Below, piece after piece: positions 1 through 12,700 of a stretch of 64,000 nt of DNA; position 1 is the first letter of the stretch, and every line of letters begins with the position of its first letter. The stretch spans positions 194,842,311 to 194,906,310 of the forward strand of contig NC_072791.1 of NCBI RefSeq assembly GCF_028583425.1, read 5' to 3'. A program made the position numbers and the translations under genes. The DNA is from Eublepharis macularius (Eukaryota; Chordata; Lepidosauria; Squamata; Eublepharidae). The notes below the pieces were generated by a model that saw only the letters and a list, made by a program, of their open reading frames with translations, had not been told where the DNA came from and made no database searches.

Positions 1-1467
1 TAAATGTGTATTAAGAAGGGAGCTTTGACTCTTGGAAGCTCATAGCCTGGAATTCTAGTTGGTCTTTATGGTGCTATTGGACTTGAATCTTGCTCTTCTA
101 CTGCAGACCAACACAGCCACCCACCTGAAACAACCTGGGGAAAACATAACGTAGTTAGTTACACCTCTCAGCGTGGATTTGAACTTCGGCCTCACCAGGC
201 CTAATCTGAAACAACACCTAATCGCACAGAACGAAGGAAATCTGCTGTGCACTATTGGTGTTGTGTGCTGCGTCTTTCTTACCATTCTGAGAGCAGATTA
301 AGAATTTAGCAGCTTCCGCTGCTATTTCCTGTACCCTCCCGCGGCAACGCTGGTGCTTTTCCTGTTGCAGGCAGCTATTCTAAAGTGAATGTGTCCCATT
401 TAATAAATCATCATGCCCTTAAGGTCTGCTGTGCTTTGGTTTGATTACAACACATGCCATCCCTTTGCCATTTTTTTTTTGTCCCAGAGGGAATTCATGC
501 AAATTTACTTTGATTCACTTGGTTGTGATTCTTCCTTTCTCCTAAGAAAGGCTTATCCTTTTTCATTCTGCTCTGGTTTATATATTCCTTCCCCCACACT
601 CAGGCCACATGCTGGAAGCAATGTTTCAAAAATCCAAGCCATGGTCTGAGAAACAGCATAACAATGCGTTCTATTCCAGCTCACCGCCTCCATTGCAGGG
701 ACACGCGGGTGGTGATGCCCCATTACCATGGCAACAGCATCCTACAGGGAGGGTTTTCCTAGGATGATACTGAGATCCTGAGGCTGTGGGAGGGTCACTG
801 GTATGTAGTAACCCCGAGATAAGGGACACTTCACAACAACTGCAGTCAGTGGTAAAGTTTAGAATGGTGGTTTGTTTTCTGTTTTCTTGAACATCTTTAT
901 GTGGCAACAGAAGGCAGCATGAGATGTAAGCAAATGGTATTTTCATTGGTCTGGATTGTTGTACTGTTTTGTAGTGCGTGCAAATGCATAATAAGCTGCT
1001 CACATTTTGCTTGTCAGTCTTCTCACTTTCTGCTTCAGAAAATTAGCATTTAAAATAATGTTTGGGGTGCTGGGATGAAGGCTTCACTCTCCTCTCCTTC
1101 CTCAGTATCACAGCCCCATTCCATGATGTGGCACCCTTACCTGTTTTTTAGAGCATTTTGCAAAACATGCATTTTGCAAAATGGGTTCTGGCTCACAAAA
1201 ACTATGCCATGATGGATTTAGCATTAAGTAGCGCATTTGTTTTCAAGTAGATCACCTATTTGCATTTAAGCTTCATAGCTGCTGTACAAGTACATAGTCA
1301 AAGCAACATACATACGCATGTATTCTTTTTCTGATTCTGCGATGCCTATTCAACATACATTTTCAAGCTCAGAAATGGTTTATCAAGGTCTGTCAGTAAC
1401 TAGTTATAATCTATGAATTAAAATGCACTCCAGTGGCCCATACAGATGCTGCAGCATTAGACAATTT
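1..1467. other. Intergenic sequence downstream of SCN3A
   Basis: AT-rich non-coding DNA. Positions 27-140 carry a copy of the interspersed repeat with the signature GACTCTTGGAAGCTCATA and GTTGGTCTTTATGGTGCT. Nothing else recognisable; the short open frames here lack any family signature. Confidence 0.5.
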
Positions 1468-1968
1468 GCACTTATTTATGTATTTGTTTACTTCATTTAT
1501 TTCTCCATCTTTCTCCCCAATGGGGACCCAGAGCAACTTCAATCATTCTCCTCTCTTCCATTTATCCACACAACAACCCCGTGAGGAAGGTGAGGCTGAG
1601 AGTGTGACTGGCCCAAGGTCATCTTGTAAGATAGATACCAACAGGGCTTTTTTTCTAGGAAAAGAGGTGGTGGAACTCAGTGGGTAGCCCTCAGAGAAAA
1701 TAGTCACATGGCTGGTGGCCCCGCCCCCTGATCTCCAGACAGAGGGGGGTTGAGATTGCCCTCTGCGCAGGGCAATCTAAACTCCCCTCTGTCTGGAGAT
1801 CAGGGGGCGGGGCCACCAGCCATGTGACCATTTTCAAGAGGTTCCGGAATTCCGTTCCCCTGCGTTCCCCCTGAAAAAAAGCCCTGGATACCAAGGCAGA
1901 GCGGGGATTTAAACCTGGGCCTCCAAGATCCCAGTCTGCCACTCTAGCCCCTACACCACACTGGCTCT
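1468..1968 (-). repeat. tRNA-derived SINE split by a hAT insertion
   Basis: Minus-orientation copy of a tRNA-type SINE. Its tail (1468-1560) comes first, then the body with CCCCGTGAGGAAGGTGAGGC and CCAAGGTCA. After the 245-bp hAT element it resumes with GGGGATTTAAACCTGGGCCT (antisense of box B) and CTACACCACACTGGCT (antisense of box A). The two halves join exactly when the hAT element and one copy of GATACCAA are removed. Confidence 0.75.
1642..1886. mobile_element. Non-autonomous hAT fold-back element, copy A
   Basis: 245 bp, ending CAGGGCTTTTTTTC on the left and the inverted form on the right, with a perfect 8-bp target duplication GATACCAA at 1634-1641 and 1887-1894. The inside is a near-palindrome around TGGTGGCCCCGCCCCCTGAT and its complement. 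Too short to code. Eight-base duplications and CAGGG termini fit the hAT superfamily. Confidence 0.85.
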
Positions 1969-1994
1969 CTACACCACACTCACAGCCCACCAAA

Positions 1995-3530
1995 CCTATG
2001 GTTGCATCCTTCAGCTTTGACAAAGCCATTCACCTGTTTCCAAGAGATGAAAATGTTGGACTCAATCTTCCTTGTCACAATCGGAGGATTGATACAATCA
2101 ACGTTGACCAGATCAGCCATCTTTTAGAGGAGGAACGTGTACTTGATGGCCCAAGGAACACCATGAGGGGCAAACGGGTCAATTCCTAGCTTCTGTCAGT
2201 TTTTCCCCCAGAGCTCACATCTTTTTGTTCCTATAGGACTGAGCAATGACTATTTTTGCTGACTTGGGTTTTTTTGTGTGTGTTCCCTATCCTTGAGTGA
2301 ATGTGTGCGAGAAGAACTTAGAAAGGCACTGATTAAACTAAGAAATGACTTAAGCGCAGAGTGTTTGGCATGCCTGCCTGCCTGCCTACTATAAATTGTT
2401 CATGACATGCCTTCCCATATATGCATCAAATCTTTCTGCACTCAAGATGCATGTGATTGCCTTCTCTCCTGAGAGATGGTAACACTGTTCCATTTTTATC
2501 TTCCTTCTATTGAGATTCAGGATATTTCTTAACATAAAGAATGAAACATTTAATTTTATGTGAGCCAGGATGCCCTTTTGCAGTGCAGAGGCAATGTATA
2601 TTTATACTCTGTGCATTCTGCCTCTATATATCAGCACATCTGTCAGGCTATGGATGTCAGGATATGGTAGGCAGCCCCCTGGACCATCGCAGCAAGACAC
2701 AGGTTCTTGGTTAAATGGCTTTTATTCAGAAATCCAGTTCTTTCCATATATATGTCCATAGATTTGCTCCGAAGCAAGAGAGCATCCAAGCAGTACACGT
2801 TTCCTTGATAGGAATAGAGACTTGAGGAAAATACAGTTCTAAATATTCAACATTTCCCCCCCCCCTCCCATCTAGACCACAGAATTGGGCAGGAAGGAGT
2901 CTGGGAACTTCTTCTGGAGTTTAGCTAGACAAGACAAAAAAGCATACAGAGAAACGGTAACATGTCAGACGGTACAAGGTCATTTCAGTGAACTTCAAAG
3001 AAAAAGATAACACAGCTGTGTTCTCAGGCTGGTAGAGGGAGAGAAATGAAAGTGATAAAGCATTTGTAACCTGAAATAAAAGCATAGTATTAGCAATGGT
3101 GCAACACTTAAGACAATGACATGGATGCAACCCTAATGCAGGGTGCAGACATGACACATCAATATGTCCTCCTCACTATATTCTCCATGCAAACGGACAT
3201 TGTCAAAAGTAAGGATCCAGAAGCAAAAATAAGAAAATCCCAGTGGTGGAAACTCAATGAAGTTTGCTTCTACATGGAGGATTTGTTCAACCCTGCTCTC
3301 AAACGGGAGTGGAGGTTTTTGGAACATCCACACATAGTCTTCCTTCTGTTGCTTTCCATGGTTTCCCCTCGTTTGCTCTGAATGACGTTTCAGGGGTATG
3401 CTTTGCTCAAGCTCTGTAGAAATACTGACATCAAAGCAAGTTTCCCTACATAGTGGACAGGAAGTTGTGAGTTTCTGAACACCATTCTCCCTCTCTCTGC
3501 TGCTGCTGGGCTTTTTTAAAAAGCCCGCCA
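1995..3530. other. Intergenic sequence, no recognisable gene
   Basis: Unique-looking AT-rich sequence with a short C-run near 2858 and a GCCTGCCTGCCT run near 2372. I see no gene or well-defined repeat. Confidence 0.4.
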
Positions 3531-3860
3531 CTATAGCAATATATAGCACTATAGCCCCGTGGTGCAGAGTGGTAAGCGGCAGTACTGCAGCCCAAGCTCT
3601 GCTCACGACCTGAGTTCGATCCTGGCGGAAGCCAGGTTCAAGAAGCCGGCTCAAGGTTGACTCAGCCTTCCGTCCTTCCAAGGTTGGTAAAATGAGTACC
3701 CAGTTTCCTGGGGGTAAAGTATAGATGACTAGGGAAGGCAATGGCAAACCACCCCATAAAAAGTCTGCCAAGAAAACATCGTGATGCGACGTCCCCCCAT
3801 GGGTCAGTAATGACTTGTGCTTGAACAGGGGACTACCTTTACCTATAGCAATATAGCTAC
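3531..3860 (+). repeat. Sauria SINE with Bov-B-like tail
   Basis: Full-length tRNA-derived SINE. Box A lies in GTGGTGCAGAGTGGTAAGC and box B in GAGTTCGATCCTGGC. The body has GGCTCAAGGTTGACTCAGCC and GGTAAAATGAGTACCCAG, and the tail GATGCGACGTCCCCCCATGG followed by GGGGACTACCTTTACC, as in the squamate-specific Sauria family. An imperfect direct repeat around CTATAGCAATATA on both sides (about 3531-3550 and 3843-3860) is the likely target duplication. This is the best single indicator that the DNA is squamate. Confidence 0.88.
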
Positions 3861-4359
3861 TACCATTTTTTTTAAAAGCTGGCAACAAGCCCTCAGGCAG
3901 TGGTAGTGGGGTAAGGGAGAATGGAGGGCCTGAAGGGATAGGGAGATCACCCTTCTCTGTTGCCACCAGAAATACCTCTTCATTTCAGCAGCAATGAGTC
4001 TTCAACAGGGAATCGTCCTTGAGTAGAAGCAGCCTAAAACAATATTGTACACATTTATTGCCTGATCTAAGAAGCAACTAGACTATCATAGCAACTCACA
4101 GTACTGGATTCTACTGCTGCAGGAACTTCACAGTGGACATAAGCATTAAATTTTAATGCTTTTTAATGCAGTCAGAACAATGCAGGAAAGCCCCATAACG
4201 GTACTTCTGCCGAGCTATTATACTGACATGTATTCAAGTTTGATATTAGACCAGCTGTCTTGAGTGGTAGCAGTAAGTTCCGTTTCTTGAACAGTAAAAC
4301 GACAGACAATACACAGCCAGCATATACAATACATATAAAATCTGTAATGTTACTTATGA

Positions 4360-4445
4360 TTATAACTGATGAGGCAGGTTCCGTCAATGAAAGCTTATGC
4401 CACAATATAGTTGTTACTCTTTCAAGGGCCACACAAGACTTTCTG
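4360..4445 (+). repeat. Copy of the GAAAGCTTATGCC interspersed repeat
   Basis: Contains AATGAAAGCTTATGCCACAA and TAGTTGTTACTCTTTCAAGG, a diverged copy of the family also seen at 27, 15965, 49437, 52130 and 60420. Confidence 0.5.
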
Positions 4446-4663
4446 GTTTTTTTTTTTAATGTAGCTCATGTTTTGTGCGTTGGTATCAAACTTCCTTCAG
4501 GCAAGTCGCACGGAGAAGCAAAAGTTTTTCAGAAGGCAACAAGTTACATTTAATTTTGGCTTGTATATGAAACACATCTATTCCTTATCAGATCACACCC
4601 CATTTTTGTTTTATTCTTGGGGAAACATTGTAGGTTTTTTAATGTATTTGGAATGAGTTCGTA

Positions 4664-4998
4664 CAGTGGTCCCCAACCTTTTTGGCGCCAAGGACCGGTT
4701 TCGTGGAAGACAATTTTTCTATGAACTGGGGGGGGGGGGGATGGTTTCGGGATGATAACAATTGTGCACTTTATTTCTATTACATTATAATATATATATA
4801 ATTTAATAATTATACAACTCACCACAATGCAGAATCAGTGGGAGCCCTGAGCTTGTTTTCCTGCAACTAGACAGTCCCTACCTCGCCTGCTCCCTGGAGC
4901 TGGCTCTGCGCTCGCCCGCCACTCACCTCCTGTGTGGCCCGGCCGCTAACAGGCCACAGACCGGGACCGGTCCGCGGCCTGGGGGTTGGGGACCCCTG
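4664..4998. mobile_element. hAT-type element with CAGTGGTCCCCAACC ends
   Basis: 335 bp bounded by CAGTGGTCCCCAACCTTTTT and GGGGTTGGGGACCCCTG, which are imperfect inverted repeats. Flanks are AGTTCGTA (4656-4663) and AGTTAGTA (4999-5006), an 8-bp duplication with one mismatch. Near the left end is a GGACCGGTTTCGTGGAAGAC block; near the right end a GC-rich block ends GGACCGGTCCGCGGCCTGGG. Non-coding, hence non-autonomous. Confidence 0.8.
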
Positions 4999-5469
4999 AG
5001 TTAGTACAATATGTATCAAGGAGTAAGAGCAGTGTATGAGAACAAACACTCGAGGAAAAGAAATCCTGCCGAAAATATGATTTAACAAGCTCATGTCATC
5101 AGCAGTGATTGCAGTTCGAGTGGCTAACAAACACTAAATTGAAATTCTTATGAATTTAGTATATCAAGCCTGATAAAACCAAATAACTTCCTAATCCTGT
5201 CAGTCTGCTCCTTCCTCTTCCCTAGTTCTAGCTCTACTACACAGAAATTGTATAAACTGGAGTTGGCATTTAAAGAAAACTGTGTGCAAAGCACTTCCAA
5301 TGTATACACAGGATGGTGGCGGCCCATTTTTTCTTCTGGAATTGAACCCTTCTGCTTCCTTGTGTTATGCCTCAGAGTTCCCCAATCTACAGGGACTGTA
5401 ACTGGGACAGCGACCCTGAAAAAGACTTTGTATGTATTCCTGGAGTATCTTACTAAAGAAAAGTAATCA

Positions 5470-7210
5470 ACAAATTTTCATTCATGTCTTTATTCTTCTG
5501 TATTGTGGAGGTCTCCGTTGAAGTTACAATGAATGTAAAGTAAACAGTGACTGTGGAAAATAAAATTACATGAATCTGAGCTTAAAATTTATGTACATAA
5601 ATGTTCCCTTTTATTTTTACATTATTTATATATGCTAGCCACATTGCCAACAGGTTAAACAATTTGTGGTATTCCCTATGCAGTCTTTGTTTACATCATA
5701 TAGTAGCCATTTGGAAATTTTAAAAAGGCAAAAAAAATAGAAGTATGATGCTCATAAATAACTGCAAACTATTGCTTGGTGCTGTGAGGAAACAAAGTGA
5801 TTTCATTCACTGCTTCCTATAGAAAAGAAATGCGGGCAGTGGGAGGAGCAAGGTACAGTAGTAGCAAACGGCAATATTCACATGCATCAACACCCTCCAA
5901 ATTATCTATAATGGTACAGAATACAAGATATTACCTGTCAAGAGCTTGCAAGCTAGACCTGCTGTGGCACATGTTTGCAGGAATACACTGTGGCCAGACC
6001 ACCTGTCGATATGCTCAAATATGTACAACTGTGTAAAATGTGTATTTATATCATCTTGTAAAACTCTTTATATATATATATATATATAATTTAGGCATGA
6101 ACTGTATTGAAAGCAGATAACTAAAACAAAGCAGAGCTTTTAAGATCCTACCTTTTGGCCATTTTCTTCAGGGCATATTTATGTACTATTTTAATCCCTC
6201 CACACCATTTGATCAATGTCTTGATTTGGTATTCACCTCTGGTCACCTTCTCTGGACTTGTCTTCTACTTCATGGCACACTAGAACTGTGCTTCTGGGAA
6301 TTTAATCTGTTCTGGGAATCAAACTGTGACGCTGAGGATGTTCAGAGCAGAGAAGGTCCCACCTTTGCTATGGGGTTGGAATTAAATGGATGCCTAGGAC
6401 AAAGGGATCCCCCCCCCTATGCGTGGATTTGGTGATCGGCATAAAAAAATAATACATTTTGGGCTTTTTATAAATTGCAGGCACACAAAGATTTGTCCGA
6501 TCACAATGGTGCAAAATCTTCTTTTTGCAGAAAGAAAAAGAGCCCACTTGACGTACAGAAGTATTGAAAAATCTTGTTGCTTTGCCTGGCGATGTCACGC
6601 TGTTTCCATGCATGATGTACAAGCGCAGCATGCCTTCATGCAAATTGCTTTACTGCCTGTACGTTATAGAGAATCAGAGAGTAGAACACCTGGTCCTAGT
6701 AAACCCCCCCCCCTCCCGTTGCAAATAAAACCCGTTTACAAAAATAGTCACATATAATAATAAACACCCTGCGAATTTAAAAAAATGATAAATTCACCAA
6801 CACTTTTTTTTTGTAAAAATATGGCAAATGTGGCAGTTGAAATACACACAGTGGATACACTTACTGAACTAAGTGTCTTGCAATATATTAAAACACACTG
6901 GTTATAGCCTCACACGTCTTATTCCCCTTGATCCGGGCAGCCACATTGTCTCTCTTCTACATTAGCCGTAGCAAGAGCAGTTAACTCACTGTCAAGGTTT
7001 GTTACCCCGTTTTGTAGAGTTACAGTCCGATGCCAGGGGGAGACTGTCGTGTTATAGGCACTGACTTTTAGAAATTTTTTTTAAAATATATATTAGTTAA
7101 AAGTGACAGTTTGGCATAAATTTCTCATCAGAGTTCTGCAGACAAATACCTCCCTTTTAAAAGTTGTAAACATTTTTTTTCCCACACCAACAGAATTCAA
7201 AAGAATTGTT
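5470..7210 (-). other. SCN3A: Probable 3'UTR of SCN3A
   Basis: AT-rich sequence directly after the stop codon, with no recognisable interspersed repeat until below about 5000. Two minus-strand AATAAA hexamers are visible, at 5610-5615 and 5489-5494, either of which could be a polyadenylation signal. This gives a 3'UTR of about 1.6 to 1.75 kb. The boundary is inferred, not seen. Confidence 0.45.
5489..5494 (-). promoter_or_regulatory. Candidate polyadenylation signal
   Basis: AATAAA on the minus strand about 1.7 kb after the SCN3A stop codon. A second hexamer lies upstream at 5610-5615. Only transcript ends could choose between them. Confidence 0.3.
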
Positions 7211-8397
7211 TCACTTTTTGCTAGCCTTGGTATCTTTACCTTTGTAGTCTCTCTCACCTTTGCTTCTTTCATAGCTGTCTGGCTTTGTGACACTATCGTA
7301 AGAAGGTGGGGAGGTGGTGGAGGAACTCTCGTCTGTTTTCTCTGGAGTGGTGTTTCCATTTAGCTTATCAGTCATCATGTCTTTGATGGGCAGGAGATCA
7401 CCATCTTTGCACTTACCTTTATTATACATGGAAGTCACTTTTTTAACTTTTTGTTTTAAGAGGAACCTCCTGAAGGTCCGCTGAATGATGGTAGCCGATA
7501 CTTCCTCCTGCTTTCGTTTCAACGTGGTTGTAATGGGTTCGTACGAAACTTTTGAAGGATTGGCTGCCATAAACCGATCCTCCATTTGTACTCTAAGTAA
7601 ATCCATTTCCTCGCTTTCTCCCAAAACACGCTTTGTAAAGGCGAACAAGATGTCAAGGCAGTGAATTCTGTCACCACTTACCATGGGCAGATCCATTGCA
7701 ATTAGCTGAACATGGTTCGGTTTTGGAATTAGAAGAGGAGGATCCAGTGAAGCGGCAAAGTCGGAGAGTTTGCTGTACTCTATAAACTGGGATGCATCTG
7801 GATCAAACTTTTCCCAGACTTCATAGAACATTTCAAAGTCGTCCTCACTCAAAGGCTCAGCACTTTCTTCTGTTGCAACACTGAAGTTCTCCAGAATAAC
7901 AGCAATGTACATGTTTACCACCACTAGAAATGATATGATAATGTAGCTGACAAAGAAGAAAATCCCAACAGAAGGATTGCCGCAGTCTCCTTTGACCGAA
8001 CTTCCCGGATGATCTGTCTCAGGGTCACAGTCTGGCACCCCACTGTTAAGAATGGGTGCTAGCAAGCCATCCCAGCCGGCAGAGGTGGTAATTTGAAAGA
8101 GGCAGATCATGCTGTTGCCAAAGGTTTCAAAATTGAACATGTCATCAATCCCTGCTTCCCTCTTAACATAAGCAAAGTTGGACATCCCAAATATAGCGTA
8201 GATGAACATGACGAGGAAAAGCAGGAGACCGATGTTAAACAAGGCAGGCAGAGACATCATCAAGGCGAAAAGCAGAGTGCGGATCCCTTTAGCACCCTTG
8301 ATAAGCCGCAGGATTCGACCTATCCTGGCAAGTCGGATAACTCGGAACAACGTGGGGGACACAAAGTATTTCTCAATAATCTCTGCTAGAAACATAC
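7211..8397 (-). CDS. SCN3A: SCN3A exon 26: domain IV S3-S6 and C-terminal tail, stop codon
   Basis: 1187 bp coding, completing residue 938 and ending at residue 1332 and TGA. Acceptor TTTCACAG. Starts [11 protein letters not shown], then the S4 sensor ([20 protein letters not shown]), S5, the pore loop [12 protein letters not shown] whose A completes DEKA, and S6 ([20 protein letters not shown]). The tail has the EF-hand-like region after [16 protein letters not shown], the IQ motif [19 protein letters not shown] (calmodulin binding in the family) and PPSY, a known ubiquitin-ligase WW-domain site. DKLNGN and [13 protein letters not shown] resemble SCN3[11 protein letters not shown] resembles SCN2A. 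The last exon is unspliced in this family, as here. Confidence 0.96.
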
Positions 8398-9167
8398 CTG
8401 TGAAAGAAAAAAATATACTGAAATGCAGCATTCGTTTTACAGTGTGGCTGTCTATTATTATTTTTGGAACATGATTTGAACGTTAAACCCAGGATTCCAT
8501 TTACAGGTTTGGAGGACCAAACCTATATTATATCCGTGCACCAATATCTGTGCATGGTCCCTTTTCCTTCTGATTAATATGGCAATACACAAGTAATCAT
8601 TAAAAAACGTAATTTCATGTACAGGCAGCTTGCCAATTAACAACAACAAAGAATGTACTTGATCAATCTTCAATTATCCTAAGCACATATTAAAGCAATT
8701 AACTGATAACATAACAAAATTAGTAGAAAACTCTGGTTCTCTGAACTGCGATGGTGTTTGTACACTAGAAAGTGTTATGGAAAGTAATAAAAGAACATTA
8801 AATTGGTTTGGGTGACATAAGAGTGTGAGTCAGACTACAGCTAGTACATGAGCAGAGTCAAAACCTTGTTTTCTTTAGGGCTATTTTACTTCTCATAATT
8901 TTCCTACACAAATCATTACTTACTTTCATATATAATGAAAATATATGCATATATTTTGGAGCTGAGAACACAGTGGGATATAACAGCCAATTCTGACTTA
9001 GACACATGTAATTTCAACATACACGGTTGTGTGAATATAATATATACACAGGGCTGGATCCTATGACTTCCTTCCACCAAGCTTTCCTCCAGTGGAGAAA
9101 AACGTCCTTCAACAAAGAAAGGCAGTCTCCACAAAAGACTTACTCCATCAAAACAATTCTCCATTGA
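8398..9167 (-). other. SCN3A: Intron 25, part next to exon 26
   Basis: AT-rich unique intron sequence up to the L1 insertion. Its last 18 bp (from about 9150) are the left target duplicate of the L1, AACAATTCTCCATTGA. No other repeat or open frame of note. Confidence 0.7.
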
Positions 9168-9170
9168 GAG

Positions 9171-9704
9171 ATGAGGGTGATGAGGGGAAGAATGGCAGTT
9201 GCGGAGAGCAAACATATGGAGAAACAGCTGAGGTTTCGCGGCTTGCCGGAGGTAGAAGGAAAGACGGCCCAAGAACAGATTACCGAGGTGTTAGCTGAAT
9301 ACCTGGGAAAGGAGGAGGAGGAAACTGTGGCTATCCTAGATGTAGTGTATCGAATAAATTCAAGATTTGCGACCCAGAGGAAATTACCAAGAGACGTGAT
9401 TGTGCAATTTACGACTAGAAATATAAGAGAAATGATTGTGAGTAAACAATTTCAAGAACCATTGGAGGTTGATGGCAAGACGGTTATTATTATGAAGGAG
9501 TTACCCAGATCGGTGTTGCTAGATCGGAAAAAATACAAAGCCTCAGTCCAAATTCTGAAGGACATGAAAATAAGGTACAGATGGGAATTACCGGAAGGAA
9601 TGTCCTTTGAATTTGGAGGAGTGAAAAAGCGCATCAGATCTGAACTAGAAATGGAAAAGTTTTTGAGGGACAATGAAAAGGACTTACCAACAACAAGGTT
9701 ATGA
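9171..9704 (+). pseudogene. L1 ORF1 protein, N-terminal part missing
   Basis: Open from 9171 to TGA at 9702-9704, 177 codons. This is the RNA-binding half of L1 ORF1p, lacking the N-terminal coiled coil. Near the start EKQLRFRGLPEVEG is the RNP1-like start of the RRM domain; RINSRFATQRKLPRDVIVQF and the C-terminal domain PEGMSFEFGG follow. Truncated because the insertion itself is 5'-truncated. The stop overlaps the ORF2 start as ATGA. Confidence 0.88.
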
Positions 9705-12700
9705 ATATGGAGTGTAAAGTTTTATCTTGGAATGTAAATGGACTCAATTCACCGAATAAGAGAAAAAGTATTTTCCACTGGCTATTAAAACAAAAATGTG
9801 ATATTGTGTGTTTGCAAGAGACTCATATTAGGAAGCAGGATGTAAAATATCTTAAACTGAACAAATTGGGCAATGACTTTGTAGCGGCCTCAAAAAAGAA
9901 AAAAAGGGGAGTGGTATTGTATATAAAAGAGGAGCTACAGCCAAAATTAGTGATGAGAGATGTGGAAGCCAGATTTTTAGCAGTGGAATGTATATGGAAT
10001 TTAAAGAAAGTGTTGGTGATTGGAATTTATGCACCTAATGGAGCAAAAGAAAGCTTCTTTGAGGATTTGAGGAAGCAATTAGATGAACTTTCTTACGACC
10101 AGATAATTCTTGCAGGAGACTTCAATGGAGTTACAAATTTGGAACAAGACAAAAAATCAGCAACTGTACAAAAGAAAAGAGGATTACTTCCAAATACTTT
10201 TTTTGTATTAATGCAACAGGAAACTTTGGAAGATGTATGGAGAAGTCAGAATCCCAAAGGCAGACAATATACGTTTTACTCTGCGAGACACTCTACGTTA
10301 TCACGAATTGATATGATCTGGGCCTCAAAAGACTTAGCGCTCTGGACTAAGGATGTAGAAATAATGCCCATGGTAGGCTCAGATCATAATCCAATTATGT
10401 GGAAGTTTGGAAAAAGAACTAAAAGGAAAGGATGGAGAATAAATGAGGACTTGTTATAAGAGGGAGAAAATATGGAGACGTTGAAAAGGGAAACTAAGTT
10501 CTTCATACAACACAACATGAATAGAGAAGTACCAACCAATAAGGTATGGGATACCTATAAGGCAGTAATTAGAGGTAAACTAATGGACTTAAATGGAAGA
10601 GCCAGGAAAAAAAGAGAGGAGAAGAGACAGGAGATTATGGAGAAAATAAAAGCCAAAGAAATACAACTAAAGAAAAGACCAGGGAAAAAGAAAATATACC
10701 AGGATATTAAAATCCTTCAAGAGCAGTTGACGGCAATGAATAATAAAGAACTGGAATGGAATCTTAAGAGAATGAACCAAAACTCGTTTGAAGGTGCAAA
10801 TAAACCTGGGAAATATTTGGCATGGCAAATTGAAGAAGAGAAAGGAGAAGACAATAAATAAAATATGTGAGGATAATAAAGTATATCTGGAACAGACGGC
10901 TATTAGTAGAGCCTTCTACAAATTTTATGCTAAACTGTACAACAATAAAGAAGTGAATAAAGACTCAATAGCGACGTATTTGGGGAAAATGAAGCTCCCA
11001 GTAATTTCGGAAGGATGGAGAGATAAACTGAATAGTGAAGTAACGAAGGAAGAGATAAGGAAGGCAATACAGTCAACAAATCTGGGAAAGTCGCCAGGAC
11101 CTGATGGACTTACAGCCAAATTTTACAAGGTAATGGTCAATGAACTGGTGCCATTCCTAAAAGAAGTGATCAATGGTGTTTTGAGGGATCAAAGGATTCC
11201 AGATACTTGGAGTGAAGCTAACATATCATTGATCCCCAAAGGAGGACAAGATTTGACTAATGTTAAAAATTACAGACCTATTTCGTTACTCAATAATGAC
11301 TATAAAATTTTTGCGAAGATATTGGCGGAAAGAGTAAAGGGATGGCTATCCGAAGTTATTGAGGAGGAACAAGCTGGTTTTTTACCAAACAGACAAATCA
11401 AAGACAATTTAAGGACAGTTATAAATGCTATTGAGTACTATGATAAGCGTTGTGACAAGGAGGTTGGTTTCTTCTTTGTGGACGCTGAAAAAGCATTTGA
11501 TAATTTGAACTGGGATTTTATGTTTGCCACTATGGAGCAGCTACAAATGGGGGAAAGATTCATAAGAGCAGTGAAAGAAATCTACAGAGACCAGAGTGCA
11601 GCAATTGTGGTGAATGACGAGGTGACTAAGAAACTGACTATTGGTAAAGGTACAAGACAAGGTTGCCCGTTGTCTCCACTGTTGTTTATTTTGGTCTTGG
11701 AAATATTGATGATACAGATTCGAGAAGATAATGCAATCCGTGGAATAAAAATAAAAGACTTTTCCTACAAGGTCAGAGCATTTGCGGATGATATAATGTT
11801 AATTGTGGAAGATCCAATTGAGAACATGCCAAAGGTAATAGAGAAAATTAAGGAATTTGGAGATCTGGCAGGATTTTATGTAAACAAAAAGAAGTCAAAG
11901 ATATTATGTAAAAATATGACCAAACAAAAACAACAGTTACTAACGGAAATAACAGACTGTGAAGTAACAAGTAAGGTGAAATATTTGGGAATTGAACTGA
12001 CTGCAAAGAACATAGATCTATTCAAGAATAATTATGAGAAACTGTGGACTCAGATAGAGCAAGATTTGATTAAATGGAATAGATTGAATTTGTCATGGTT
12101 GGGAAGAATTGCAGTAGTTAAGATGAATGTGCTGCCAAGAGTGATGTTTTTGCTACAAACAATACCAATTATTCAGGACTCTAAGCAGTTTGAAAAATGG
12201 CAGAGGAAAATATCGGACTTTGTTTGGGCAGGCAAGAAGCCTCGAGTGAAAATGAAAGTATTACAGGACGCAAAAGAGAGAGGTAGAATGCAACTGCCCA
12301 ATCTAAGACTTTACTATGATGCAATCTGTTTGGTATGGTTGAAAGACTGGATGACGCTGAAAAACCGCAAATTACTGGCCTTAGAGGGATATAAAAAAAT
12401 ATTTGGATGGCATGCATATCTGTGGTATGACAAAGTAAAAGCAGACTCTATGTTTTTACACCATTACATTCGGAGAAGCCTCTTCACAATTTGGAAGAAG
12501 TATAGAGATTACCTACAGGAAGGAATTCCCTCCTGGGTGGTTCCTTATGAAGTAATAGATCCGAGAACTGTCGATAATGAACAACAGTGTTTAACGTACA
12601 AGAAGATAACAACAATAGAATTTTCTAAACTAAGAATAAAGACGCAAGATGAGTTGTCTCCAAGTTACGATTGGTTTCAATATAGACAGATCAGAGATCT

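Noticed and set aside
3133..3966. 277-codon open frame on the minus strand
   Set aside because: A large part is the antisense of the Sauria SINE (for example LEGRKAESTLSRLLEPG), and the rest shows no family signature. Open by chance.
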